From Rhizobium sp. Root708 (GTDB lineage Bacteria > Pseudomonadota > Alphaproteobacteria > Rhizobiales > Rhizobiaceae), in NCBI RefSeq assembly GCF_001429725.1, contig NZ_LMHV01000011.1, positions 25,118 through 72,309 on the forward strand: 47,192 nt of DNA, in the 5' to 3' direction. A program made the position numbers and the translations under genes. Position 1 is the first letter of the stretch. Each line of letters opens with the position of its first letter. Of the stretch, positions 35,885 to 43,814 are shown in pieces. The notes beneath the pieces are model-generated. The model was not told where the DNA came from. It searched no databases and saw only the letters and a list, made by a program, of their open reading frames with translations.

Positions 35885-36949
35885 TCAGTTGCGAATGATG
35901 GCGACGCCACGTTCCTTGAAGCCGATGCCAACTTCGGTTGCCGGCGCCAGCGCATGGTCCACCGACGGATCGATCACGAACAGCGTTCCCTGGCTTGTCT
36001 TGACTTCGTATTCGACATGATCGCCCAGATAGGCCGAGTGGATGATCTGGCCTGTAAACGCGCTACTGTGACCCAGCGGGTGCAGGGTGATGGCGTTCGG
36101 CCGCACCGCCAGCTGGGCCGAACCAGTCCGCAGATCGAGCCCTTTGACCTGATGCACCAGTCCATGCACATTCACGACGGCGGTACCGTCGCCGACTTCT
36201 GTCACATGGCAATCGATGACATTGGCCTCGCCCATGAAGTCAGCGATGAAGGCAGACGCTGGCAAATCATAGAGATCTCGCGGGGCGCCCGCCTGCGCGA
36301 TCTCCCCATCCTTCATCACGATGATGCGGTCCGAAACGGCGAGCGCCTCGTCCTGGTCGTGGGTTACGTAAACGGCGGTGAAGCCCAGCCGCTGCTGCAA
36401 TTCGCGGATTTCGGTGCGCACACGGCGACGAAGCCGCGCATCGAGATTGGACAGCGGCTCGTCAAGCAACAATACCTGCGGCTCGAGTACCAAAGCGCGA
36501 GCCACGGCAACGCGTTGCTGCTGGCCGCCCGACATTTCAGCCGGCAAACGCTTTCCCATACCGGACAGCCCGACAAGTGACAGCCCTTCCTCGGCCCGCT
36601 CGCGTGCTTCCTTCTTTTTGAGCCCCGACGATTCCAGGCCATAGGCAACATTGTCGAGCGCCGTCATGTGAGGAAACAGCGCATAGGACTGAAATACCAT
36701 CGAAACGTCACGCTCGTTGGCCGGCAGCATGGTCACGTCCTTGCCGCCGATCAGGATGCGTCCGGAAGTCGGATGCTCCAGGCCCGCCAGCATGCGCAGC
36801 GTCGTGGTCTTGCCGCACCCGGATGGTCCAAGCAGGGTCACCAATGTGCCCGGTTCAATCTTCAGGGATAGGTTGGGTATTGCCGTAAAGGCGCCGAATG
36901 TCTTGGTGACACTTTCAAAGACGACAGAGCCGGAAAGCTTGTTGCTCAT
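35885..36949 (-). CDS. afuC: AfuC/FbpC-type ABC importer ATPase
   Basis: The 354-residue ATPase has Walker A GPSGCGKTTTLRMLAGLEHP, Q-loop MVFQSYALFPHMTALDN, signature MSGGQQQRVAVARALV, Walker [20 protein letters not shown] and switch YVTHDQDEALAVSDR. A TOBE-containing C-terminus follows (LAVRPNAITLHPLG). Its ATG overlaps the stop of the permease gene (ATGA), with GGAG eight bases upstream. The family is usually annotated as ferric-iron importers. The neighbouring binding protein and phosphatase point to a hexose-phosphate or other phospho-ester instead, so the symbol is by similarity only. Confidence 0.82.
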   Translation of the reverse strand: MSNKLSGSVVFESVTKTFGAFTAIPNLSLKIEPGTLVTLLGPSGCGKTTTLRMLAGLEHPTSGRILIGGKDVTMLPANERDVSMVFQSYALFPHMTALDNVAYGLESSGLKKKEARERAEEGLSLVGLSGMGKRLPAEMSGGQQQRVAVARALVLEPQVLLLDEPLSNLDARLRRRVRTEIRELQQRLGFTAVYVTHDQDEALAVSDRIIVMKDGEIAQAGAPRDLYDLPASAFIADFMGEANVIDCHVTEVGDGTAVVNVHGLVHQVKGLDLRTGSAQLAVRPNAITLHPLGHSSAFTGQIIHSAYLGDHVEYEVKTSQGTLFVIDPSVDHALAPATEVGIGFKERGVAIIRN

Positions 36950-39198
36950 GCGGTTTTCTCCTGGACAATCGGCGCTGCGTTGAGCGTGGCTGTGGTGGAG
37001 ATGGCGACCCGGTTTTCACGACGCAGGCGGCGTTCGCCGACCAGCAACTGGAAGCCGGCAATGACCGCGATCATCACCACGATGAGGACAGAGGAGTAGG
37101 CGATGGCAACGCCGTATTCGCCGTTTTCGACAAGGCCGACGATATAGGCCGTCGACATGTTGTACTGGGCGCTGACGAGAAAGATCACGGCGCTGATCGA
37201 GGTGATGGCGCGCACGAAGGAATAGACCAACGCTGCGGTTATCGCCGGCCGCAGCAGGGGCAGGATCACCTTGCGCAGCGTGCGGAAACTGTCGGCCCGT
37301 AGCGTCAACGAGGCTTCATCGAGGCTCTTGTCCAATTGGCTCATCGCCGCCACGCCGCCTCGGACGCCGACCGGCATGTTACGGAAGACGAAGCAGGCAA
37401 CCAGAATAAGGGCCGTGCCGGTCATTTCCAGCGGTGGCAGATTGAAGGCCATGATGTAGCTGATGCCGATGACCGTGCCTGGGATAGCGAAGCTCATCAT
37501 CAGCGCGAATTCAAACAGGTTGCGCCCGGCAAAACGCTGGCGGACGATGAGATAGGCGGTCAGAAGCCCAACGGCCGCGGTGAGAGGGGCGGAGATCAGC
37601 GCGATTTCCATCGTCGTCCAGAAGGAATTCCAGGCGACGCCCGTCCAGGCGATGCCTCCATCGTCACGCCAGCCCACCGAGAACGCGCTGATGTAGTGTT
37701 CGAATGTCAATGTGTTGTCGAGACCCCAGGTCCGCACGAAGCCGCCGAACAGGATCATTGCGTAGACAACGATCGTGAAGACCATCCACGGAATGACAAG
37801 TGCGTGGACGGCGATCGACAAGCCGTGTGGCAGGGCGATATGAGCGCCGGAATCGCCCTTTCCTGTCACCGTCGCGAAGCTCTTGCCAGAGAGCCAGAAG
37901 CGCTGGGCGACGAAGGCCGAGAGCGTGAAGACCAGCAAGATCATCGCAAGCGTTGCTGCGCGCGACGGGTCGTTCTGCGAGCCGACCACGGCAAAGAAGA
38001 TCTCGGTCGAGAGCACCCCGTGGCTGCCCCCCAGCACCATCGGATTGCCGAAATCCGCCATGCTCTCGATGAAGCCGATAAGAAAAGCATTCGCGAGGCC
38101 AGGTTTCATCAGCGGCAACGATACGCGCCAGAATGTCCGCCAGCGATTGGCGCGCAATGTCTGCGAAGCTTCCTCCATCGATGGGCTGACACCTTCGACA
38201 ACGCCGATCAGCACGAGAAAGGAGATTGGCGTGAACGAAAGCACCTGCGCGATCCAGATGCCGGTCAGGCCGTAGAGCCAGCGCCCGGGCTCGATGCCGA
38301 ACAGCGACGACAATCCCTGGGTGACCACGCCGGCGCGGCCGAACAAGAGTGTCAGCGCCAATCCGACGACAAAGGGAGGGGTAATGATCGGCAGGATGGT
38401 CAGAAGGCGCAGGCCCTTCTTGAACGGGAAACGGGTTCTGGTTGCAACAAGCGCAAAGCATAGTCCGAGCAACGTCGAGCCACCCGCCGTCACAATCGCC
38501 AGAAACAGGGTGCGCCAGGCGACGCCACAACGATCACCGCCTCCGAGGCAGCTCAGGCCCCAGACGGATGGATCCTGGATGTTGGTAAGGAAGCCATCCG
38601 GGCTGAACGAACCATCGAAACTCTGAAAAGCACCGACAAACATGCTGGCGACGGGATAGAAGACGAAGATCGAGACCAGGACGACAAGCAAGGTGATTGA
38701 CGCCACCACAAATGCGTCGCCCTTCATCGCCCCGCGCTCGGCCAGCCCGAAGGCAAACATCAGCACGAAGACGATGCCGAGCAGGATGGCGCCAGCGCCC
38801 ATCGACGGCTGGCCGTCCGGAAGCAAGCCGAACATGGTCTCGCTGATCGTCCAGCTCCAGCCGCTGAAGGTGATCGCCAGTCCCTGAAGGCTCAGAAACA
38901 GGAAGCCGGCCGCGCCGGCAAAGGCGAGCAGGCCGCCGCGTGCCATCGGTCGTGAGATGAAGCGTGCGACAATGGCGATGACCACGAAGACGAAACTCAG
39001 TGACAGCCACCACCTGCCATGCTGCACGACTTCCAAAATGGCGGGAGCGCTTGCCGCATCGGATGGAAAGCCTGACAGCCAGCCAAAGCCATAAAAGCCG
39101 CCATCAATCCGGTACCAGGGCAGGACGAACAGAGAGAACAGACCCCCCAATAGGGCAAAGTCCAGTCGGCGGTTGCGATTGGGCATGACGATCAGCAT
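36946..39198 (-). CDS. afuB: AfuB/FbpB-type ABC importer permease, two fused permease domains
   Basis: The 750-residue inner-membrane protein has an extended N-terminal block of helices (about 1-200) and then two binding-protein-dependent permease domains. Each has an EAA loop: MEEASQTLRANRWRTFWRVS (first half) and LDEASLTLRADSFRTLRKVI (second half). It thus supplies both halves of the channel. A start at the second ATG (39186, MPNRNRRLDF) is equally likely; neither has a strong ribosome binding site. The fused, unusually long permease is like AfuB of Pasteurellaceae, which serves hexose-phosphate uptake. It lies 71 bp after the binding-protein gene. Confidence 0.85.
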   Translation of the reverse strand: MLIVMPNRNRRLDFALLGGLFSLFVLPWYRIDGGFYGFGWLSGFPSDAASAPAILEVVQHGRWWLSLSFVFVVIAIVARFISRPMARGGLLAFAGAAGFLFLSLQGLAITFSGWSWTISETMFGLLPDGQPSMGAGAILLGIVFVLMFAFGLAERGAMKGDAFVVASITLLVVLVSIFVFYPVASMFVGAFQSFDGSFSPDGFLTNIQDPSVWGLSCLGGGDRCGVAWRTLFLAIVTAGGSTLLGLCFALVATRTRFPFKKGLRLLTILPIITPPFVVGLALTLLFGRAGVVTQGLSSLFGIEPGRWLYGLTGIWIAQVLSFTPISFLVLIGVVEGVSPSMEEASQTLRANRWRTFWRVSLPLMKPGLANAFLIGFIESMADFGNPMVLGGSHGVLSTEIFFAVVGSQNDPSRAATLAMILLVFTLSAFVAQRFWLSGKSFATVTGKGDSGAHIALPHGLSIAVHALVIPWMVFTIVVYAMILFGGFVRTWGLDNTLTFEHYISAFSVGWRDDGGIAWTGVAWNSFWTTMEIALISAPLTAAVGLLTAYLIVRQRFAGRNLFEFALMMSFAIPGTVIGISYIMAFNLPPLEMTGTALILVACFVFRNMPVGVRGGVAAMSQLDKSLDEASLTLRADSFRTLRKVILPLLRPAITAALVYSFVRAITSISAVIFLVSAQYNMSTAYIVGLVENGEYGVAIAYSSVLIVVMIAVIAGFQLLVGERRLRRENRVAISTTATLNAAPIVQEKTA

Positions 39199-39269
39199 CC
39201 GTTATATCTGCGTGGGGACGCGCAGTCGGCCAGGTGTGAGGCCGACTGCATGAAAGCGCGAGCCTTGCG

Positions 39270-40298
39270 TCAGTTCGCCTTGGCGCCGATCTCCTTGTCC
39301 CAGCGGCTGAGCAGCGACTTGCGCACGGCAGGGTCGCCGAACTTCTTGAAGTCATAGTCGATCAGCTTGATGTCCTCGAACTTCGGCGCTTCCTTGGGAA
39401 CTGCTGCCGACTTGTTGGATGGCAGTTGGAACGATTTGGCGTCCTTCATATGCGATTGCGCATCGGCGCTGAGTGCCCAGTCATACCACTTCTTGGCATT
39501 GTCGAGATTCTTGGCGCCCTTGATGATCGACATCGAACCGATCTCGTAGCCCGTGCCCTCGCAAGGCGCGACAGCCTTGATCGGGAACCCCTCGACCGTC
39601 TGGGCGACGGCATCGTGCATGAAGACGACACCAATCGTTGCCTCGCCGCGCGCGGCCGCCTTGACCGGCGCCGAGCCGGACTTTGTGTACTGGGAGATAT
39701 TGCCGTTGAGCTTGCCAAGATAGTCGAACGCCTTGTCTTCTCCCATGATCTGCACGAGCGTTGCAAGCGTGTTATAGGACGTGCCCGACGAGTTCGGATT
39801 GGCGATCTGGATCTCACCCTTGTAGGAAGTGTCGAGGAGGTCAGCCCAGCACTTCGGCTCCTTCAGGCCCTTGCTCTTCAAGAGATCGGTGTTGTAGCCC
39901 CAGCCAAGTGCACCGGCGTAGACGCCGACAGTTTTGTATCCGGAACTCTCGGCCTGCTTCTTCGCCCAGTCCTGCAACTGGTCGAACAGCGGAGACTTGT
40001 ATTCCTGCGTGAGGTTCTCGGCGGCCGCCTGCAGATGCGGATCGCCGGTTCCCGCCCACCAGATGTCAGTTTTCGGGTTGCGGGCCTCGGCTCTGATCTT
40101 TGCGTAGGTTTCGCCAGCAGACAGGCGCACCATATTGACCTTGATGTCGGACTGCTTCTCAAACAGCCCCTTCATCAGATCGCATACCTGCGGGTCCGCC
40201 GAACAAATCATGTTGAGATCGCCGGCCGCATGAGCCGAATAGGCAACAAACGAAACGCCAGCCGCGAGCGCAGCCGCGGCAACTGTTCCAAAACGCAT
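39270..40298 (-). CDS. afuA: AfuA/FbpA-type ABC substrate-binding protein
   Basis: A 342-residue periplasmic binding protein with a signal peptide (TVAAAALAAGVSFVAYSAHA). It has the family pattern TDIWWAGTGDPHLQAAAENL, VGVYAGALGWGYNTDLLKSK, CWADLLDTSYKGEIQIANPN, SSGTSYNTLATLVQIMGE and GVVFMHDAVAQ. The ribosome binding site decides the start: AAGGAGG (40305-40311) leaves no space before the ATG at 40304 but six bases before the ATG at 40298. Named ferric-binding proteins of this class use Tyr ligands near the C-terminus; I do not see the paired YY motif, so an organic phosphate is more likely than iron. It is the first gene of the cluster, divergent from the LacI-family gene. Confidence 0.82.
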   Translation of the reverse strand: MRFGTVAAAALAAGVSFVAYSAHAAGDLNMICSADPQVCDLMKGLFEKQSDIKVNMVRLSAGETYAKIRAEARNPKTDIWWAGTGDPHLQAAAENLTQEYKSPLFDQLQDWAKKQAESSGYKTVGVYAGALGWGYNTDLLKSKGLKEPKCWADLLDTSYKGEIQIANPNSSGTSYNTLATLVQIMGEDKAFDYLGKLNGNISQYTKSGSAPVKAAARGEATIGVVFMHDAVAQTVEGFPIKAVAPCEGTGYEIGSMSIIKGAKNLDNAKKWYDWALSADAQSHMKDAKSFQLPSNKSAAVPKEAPKFEDIKLIDYDFKKFGDPAVRKSLLSRWDKEIGAKAN

Positions 40299-40339
40299 TG
40301 ACATCCTCCTTGTTTAGCAGCGCCTCCACGCTGAACGCT

Positions 40340-40357
40340 TTTGCAAGCGTGTGCAAA
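40340..40357. promoter_or_regulatory. LacI-type operator O1 (afuA side)
   Basis: TTTGCA-N6-TGCAAA, core TTGCAAGCGTGTGCAA, an 18-bp site located 42-59 bp upstream of the afuA-like start. It shares TTGCAA-N3-TGTGCAA with the site at 40439-40454. The centres of the two are 98 bp apart, which suits DNA looping by a tetrameric or paired dimeric LacI-family repressor. Confidence 0.65.
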
Positions 40358-40438
40358 TGCTGCATCAACGTTTCTGGACTGTCAACAAGGATTCGTTAAT
40401 TCCAGCATTGCTCTACGCCTGTTCATCGTTGTAATTAG

Positions 40439-40454
40439 TTGCAATTCTGTGCAA
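40439..40454. promoter_or_regulatory. LacI-type operator O2 (regulator side)
   Basis: TTGCAATTCTGTGCAA lies 22 bp before the GTG of the LacI-family gene, overlapping its likely promoter or leader and suggesting autoregulation. It shares TTGCAA-N3-TGTGCAA with the afuA-side site. Confidence 0.62.
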
Positions 40455-40476
40455 TGTGATAGCCTTGGAGGGTGTC

Positions 40477-41478
40477 GTGACCGCAAGGCTTTATGTCAGC
40501 GCGCAGGAAGTTGCCGAGAGGGCAGGGGTCTCACGCTCCGCCGTATCGCGGACGTTCACGCCTGGAGCCAGTGTCTCCCCCGAAACCAGGCGGCGCGTCA
40601 TGGAAGCAGCGGACGCACTTGGATATCAGGTCAATCATCTGGCTCGGGGCCTTATGCGCAATGAGAGCGGGATCGTCTGTCTTATCGTCTCCGAGGTGGC
40701 GACGCCTTACCGGTCAGCTCTCTTGAGCATACTCACACAGAAGCTTCAGAACGCCGGTAAAGTGGCCATGCTCGTCAACACCGATCGTTCCGACGGCAGT
40801 GTTGACCGGGCATTGAAGCAGGCCATTCGATACCGTGCGGATGCCTCGATCATCATGTCGGGGCTTCCGGACAAGTCGATCACTCAGCTTTGCCTGAAGA
40901 ACGGCCAGCGTCTTGTGCTGATCAACCGAGATGACGATCAGCCGGGCCCCCTGCGTATCAACCTTGACGACCATGAAGCCGCGTCCCGCGTTGTCACCGC
41001 ATTTGTGCGCGCGGGCTGTCGCAGGCTTGCCTTTGCGAATTCGCAAGCCGGAACGCCGAGCCTTATGGCCCGCGAGCACGGTTTCGTTCATGCGGCCAGA
41101 CGGCTGGGGCTTGACGTCGTCGTCGAGCGATACGGGTGGACGGGTTATGAGGCAGGGCAGGTTCTTGCGCAGCGCTTGCTCACGCATCAGGACCGGCCGG
41201 ACGCTGTGTTCTGCGCCACCGATCTCCTCGCCTGTGGTTTCATGGATACCGCACGTCGACAGTTCTCACTTTCGATCCCGGACCAGCTTTGTGTGGCAGG
41301 ATTCGATGATATCGAACAGGCGGCTTGGACATCCTACGATTTGACGACGTTTGCGCAGCCCGTTGAGGCAATCGCAACCGAAGCCGTTAGGTGGCTTGAG
41401 GATCGTTCCCTTCATGAAGAAAGGCGGATCCAGCTCCATGCCGACCTCGTCTGGCGTGGGTCGATAAGGGGTGGCTAG
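40477..41478 (+). CDS. LacI/GalR-family transcriptional regulator
   Basis: The 333-residue regulator has an N-terminal LacI HTH (SAQEVAERAGVSRSAVSRTF) and the hinge (NHLARGLMRNESGIVCLIVS). A periplasmic-binding-like effector domain follows with ASIIMSGLPDKSI, PDAVFCATDLLACGFMDTAR and GFDDIEQAAWTSYDLTTFAQ. I chose the GTG at 40477 because GGAGG (40467-40471) precedes it at five bases; a GTG at 40456 is also in frame. It is divergent from the afuABC-phosphatase-ugpBAEC genes, with two operator-like repeats in between, and so is their probable local regulator. The inducer may be a sugar phosphate or its hydrolysis product. Confidence 0.9.
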   Translation: MTARLYVSAQEVAERAGVSRSAVSRTFTPGASVSPETRRRVMEAADALGYQVNHLARGLMRNESGIVCLIVSEVATPYRSALLSILTQKLQNAGKVAMLVNTDRSDGSVDRALKQAIRYRADASIIMSGLPDKSITQLCLKNGQRLVLINRDDDQPGPLRINLDDHEAASRVVTAFVRAGCRRLAFANSQAGTPSLMAREHGFVHAARRLGLDVVVERYGWTGYEAGQVLAQRLLTHQDRPDAVFCATDLLACGFMDTARRQFSLSIPDQLCVAGFDDIEQAAWTSYDLTTFAQPVEAIATEAVRWLEDRSLHEERRIQLHADLVWRGSIRGG

Positions 41479-41803
41479 CTGAGCGATGATGAAAATGGGA
41501 CGACAACCTTGAATGGCTAGAAACCTTGCCTGGGGGCTACATCCCCGCAGTGGAGGAGTGGGCTCGATGAGCTGTTTGTGGACGCTCGAAACGCTCTCGC
41601 ATTCCAGGTTCGAGGTGACGACATCGCAATAGCTTAAATTAACGCTGGAGGAGTGGTGTTCTCAATCGGGTCTATACGCTGGACAAGTGGCCTTTCGAGC
41701 CCTGTGACGAGCATAAGGTGTTCGCGATCACGACAGCCCCGCTTTTCAGCATTCTGGACCGGACATGATCCAGAGTTCGCTCCAGGCGTGAGGGCAACTT
41801 AAT

Positions 41804-42193
41804 CAGCAGCGTCCAACCCGGTCCGAGCCCCGCGGTCGTTCCTGCACGAACTCGAAGGTTCCGGCTATCGTGAGGCCCTCACGTCCTACGTGTCGCATGC
41901 GCTTGCGATCCCGACGGACGACAGGGGGAGACTTGTCCATATCCTGGAGGGTATGACGTCAGTGCCACGACCCCGCCTCCGAGGGTTTGAGGCTGGCTTG
42001 TGCTGCCCTCTATATCGCAGCAAGCGAGCCGCAGCCGAGGTCGGATCTCGAGCGTCTGCGGGAACTGGTGACCGGTCTCGCCTACGGTCAAGCCGTTGAA
42101 CCCGGTCATTTTTGCCAACTGGAGGTCCCCGGCCAGGTCAACGCCATGATCGAGCGGTTTCTGGCACTGCAGTCGAAACGCGATTCCCTCTGA
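41804..42193 (+). pseudogene. Frameshifted remnant of an unrecognised gene
   Basis: One frame reads SFLHELEGSGYREALTSYVS, then HALAIPTDDRGRLVHILEGM. At about 41955-41980 it passes to the next frame with GLRLACAALYIAASEPQPRS, LRELVTGLAYGQAVEPGHFC and VNAMIERFLALQSKRDSL before a stop at 42193. The composition and helical character are protein-like in both halves, but there is no start codon and I know no family. I take it for the 3' part of a lost gene with one frameshift. Confidence 0.4.
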
Positions 42194-42392
42194 GTTCGGG
42201 GTCTGAAACGGTATTCCCAGTCTTTCCAGCCGAGCCAAATTGTTGGTTCGCCGAGCGAAGCTTCCACCGGGGAAGTTTGCGGTAACAGGGTCGCTGGTTC
42301 GGATCCCTTTAAGGCGGACGGCCCGGTTCGATCACTTTTGGGCGCCCGTATGGTGACGCGCAGTTGTAAGCCAATCGCCCATGCCGGCAGAG

Positions 42393-42435
42393 TTATATTG
42401 ACTTATAGGCAGTTATAATACACTTACCTTATAAC
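42393..42435 (+). promoter_or_regulatory. AT-rich upstream region with phased TTATA repeats
   Basis: TTATA occurs at 42393, 42403 and 42413, exactly 10 bp apart, and again as TTATAAC at 42429. Helical phasing suggests cooperative binding of one protein on one face of the DNA, or a bent promoter. A TTGACT (42398-42403) and TATAAT (42414-42419) are present but only 10 bp apart, too close to be a sigma-70 pair with each other. Confidence 0.4.
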
Positions 42436-43658
42436 CGTCTAAAGTGGATATAAGTGATGGATGAAGTTCGCAACCCGTTTGCACCTGGTGCCGGATCACA
42501 ACCGCCGGAACTCGCGGGCCGTGACAAAATTTTAGAAGATGCACGCATAGCTGTCCAACGAGCTGTTCGAGGCAGGCCCACCCAATCTCAAATACTGCTT
42601 GGGCTCCGCGGTGTCGGCAAGACAGTTTTGTTGAACCAAATTGAAAAGATTGCCGAAGAGTGTGGGCACCTGACTTCTATGGTGGAAGCACCAGAGGGAG
42701 TTCCTCTTCCAACGCTTCTTTATCCGCGCATCCATCAAATCCTTCGCAAACTAAGTGTAATCGAGCAAGCGAAAGCAAGTGCCTTCAGCGCAATGCGAGC
42801 GCTTCGTAGTTTCGCGTCAATATTCAAAGTGGAGATGGGCGATTTCGCGTTGTCAGTGGATCCCGAGACAGGAACGGCCGATAGCGGAAACATAGAATAC
42901 GATCTTGCGGAGCTTTTTGTGAGGGTCGGGGAGGCGGCGAAGGCTGCAGAACGCAGCTGGACGCTCCTGATCGACGAGATCCAATACATCAACGAAAAGG
43001 ACTACGCTGCACTAATCGTTGCGATTCATCGGATAAATCAGAAAGGCCTACCGGTGCTGTTTTTCGGCGCTGGCTTGCCTCAGGTGGCTGCTCTTTCTGG
43101 CGATGCGAAGTCTTATGCGGAGCGTCTGTTTACCTATCCTTCAGTGGGTGCACTTGATCAAAATTCGGCGGAGCTAGCTATCAAGAACCCGATCGAGGAG
43201 GAAGGTGAGCAGATAAAAGTTGATGCACTGCAAGCTATCGTCGCGAAGACCCGAGGTTATCCATATTTTCTCCAGGAATGGGGTTATCAAGCTTGGAATA
43301 CCGCCAATCAGTCGCCGATAGATGCCGCTGATGTGGATCAGTCCTCCCAGAGGGCACTTCAAAGACTTGACGATGGGTTTTTCAGGGTACGCTTTGACCG
43401 CCTGACGCCGCGCGAACGTGAATACGTCTTCGCTATGGCTAAGTTAGGCGAGGGGCCCTACAAATCCGGCGACGTTGCAGAGATGATGAAAGAGCCGCCT
43501 AACAAGCTCGGGCCTATGCGGGCCAGTATCATAAAAAAGGGGATGATCTACAGCCCTTCATATGGTGACATAGATTTCACCGTGCCATTGTTCGGAGACT
43601 ACTTACTGCGAAACTGGATAGGTCCTAACCCGTAGACGTCGAAATATAATATAGGCAG
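42404..43658. repeat. 9-bp direct repeat flanking the AAA ATPase gene
   Basis: TATAGGCAG occurs at 42404-42412 and at 43650-43658, one copy just before and one just after the ATPase gene. The right copy abuts the IS66 remnant. A repeat of this size can be a target-site duplication or an excision scar, but chance cannot be excluded. Confidence 0.4.
42457..43635 (+). CDS. Stand-alone AAA ATPase, ORC1/Cdc6-like (AAA_16 type)
   Basis: The 392-residue P-loop ATPase begins NPFAPGAGSQPPELAGRD, then has Walker A LLGLRGVGKTVLLNQIE (about residues 47-63), Walker B WTLLIDEIQYI, sensor-1-like LPVLFFGAGLPQVAAL and the lid AKTRGYPYFLQEWGYQAWN. A C-terminal winged-helix-like segment follows (LTPREREYVFAMAKLGEG, then DVAEMMKEPPNKLGPMRASI). 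Relatives are often annotated as Orc1/Cdc6-like or simply ATP-binding protein; their role is unknown to me. The GTG at 42454 precedes the ATG at 42457; I use the ATG. Its base composition is clearly more AT-rich than its neighbours, and it is flanked by a 9-bp repeat, decayed genes and an IS66 scrap. These are signs of horizontal arrival. Confidence 0.82.
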   Translation: MDEVRNPFAPGAGSQPPELAGRDKILEDARIAVQRAVRGRPTQSQILLGLRGVGKTVLLNQIEKIAEECGHLTSMVEAPEGVPLPTLLYPRIHQILRKLSVIEQAKASAFSAMRALRSFASIFKVEMGDFALSVDPETGTADSGNIEYDLAELFVRVGEAAKAAERSWTLLIDEIQYINEKDYAALIVAIHRINQKGLPVLFFGAGLPQVAALSGDAKSYAERLFTYPSVGALDQNSAELAIKNPIEEEGEQIKVDALQAIVAKTRGYPYFLQEWGYQAWNTANQSPIDAADVDQSSQRALQRLDDGFFRVRFDRLTPREREYVFAMAKLGEGPYKSGDVAEMMKEPPNKLGPMRASIIKKGMIYSPSYGDIDFTVPLFGDYLLRNWIGPNP

Positions 43659-43665
43659 CAGCCGC

Positions 43666-43770
43666 TCCAGCGCACATCCCGGCTCGCGCAAAACCAAGAC
43701 CGGATACTTCTGGGCGCTGGCCCGCGATGACAGACCGTGGGGCGGAGGTGCGCCGCCGGGAGTAGCGGTT
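43666..43770 (+). mobile_element. IS66-family transposase (TnpC) fragment
   Basis: One plus frame reads HPGSRKTKTGYFWALARDDR, followed by PWGGGAPPGVAV. This is the conserved DPGxGKTKTGYLW..ARDDRPWGG..PP segment in the DDE domain of IS66 TnpC. Only about 35 codons survive; neither tnpA/tnpB nor the rest of tnpC is in the window. It lies between the AAA ATPase and the truncated dppB and probably marks the event that cut the front off dppB. Confidence 0.78.
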
Positions 43771-43814
43771 CCTGTAGTCTTCGTTACCTTCAAGGTTCTC
43801 GTGTTAGGCACGGG

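Larger units (their letters stand above)
41479..42456. other. Non-coding / decayed region
   Basis: No intact gene is seen. A short plus frame ending at 41768 (LNRVYTLDKWPFEPCDEHKV) and the remnant at 41804-42193 look like worn coding sequence. The last 60 bases before the ATPase gene are very AT-rich and repeat TTATA (see 42393-42435). Confidence 0.45.

Noticed and set aside
37336..38463. A 375-codon plus-strand open frame opposite the AfuB-type permease
   Set aside because: Its composition mirrors the complementary strand of a membrane protein; no motif or ribosome binding site.
39270..40298. Ferric-iron binding as the role of the AfuA-like protein
   Set aside because: Not excluded, but the paired C-terminal tyrosines of classic FbpA were not seen, and the context is phosphate-ester related.
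42285..42310. Second T-loop-like string GGTTCGGATCC
   Set aside because: No cloverleaf can be built around it; probably chance.
42398..42419. TTGACT and TATAAT as a sigma-70 promoter for the ATPase
   Set aside because: The two boxes are only 10 bp apart, so they cannot act together.
43660..43770. Complete IS66 element
   Set aside because: Only about 35 codons of tnpC are present; no ends, tnpA or tnpB.
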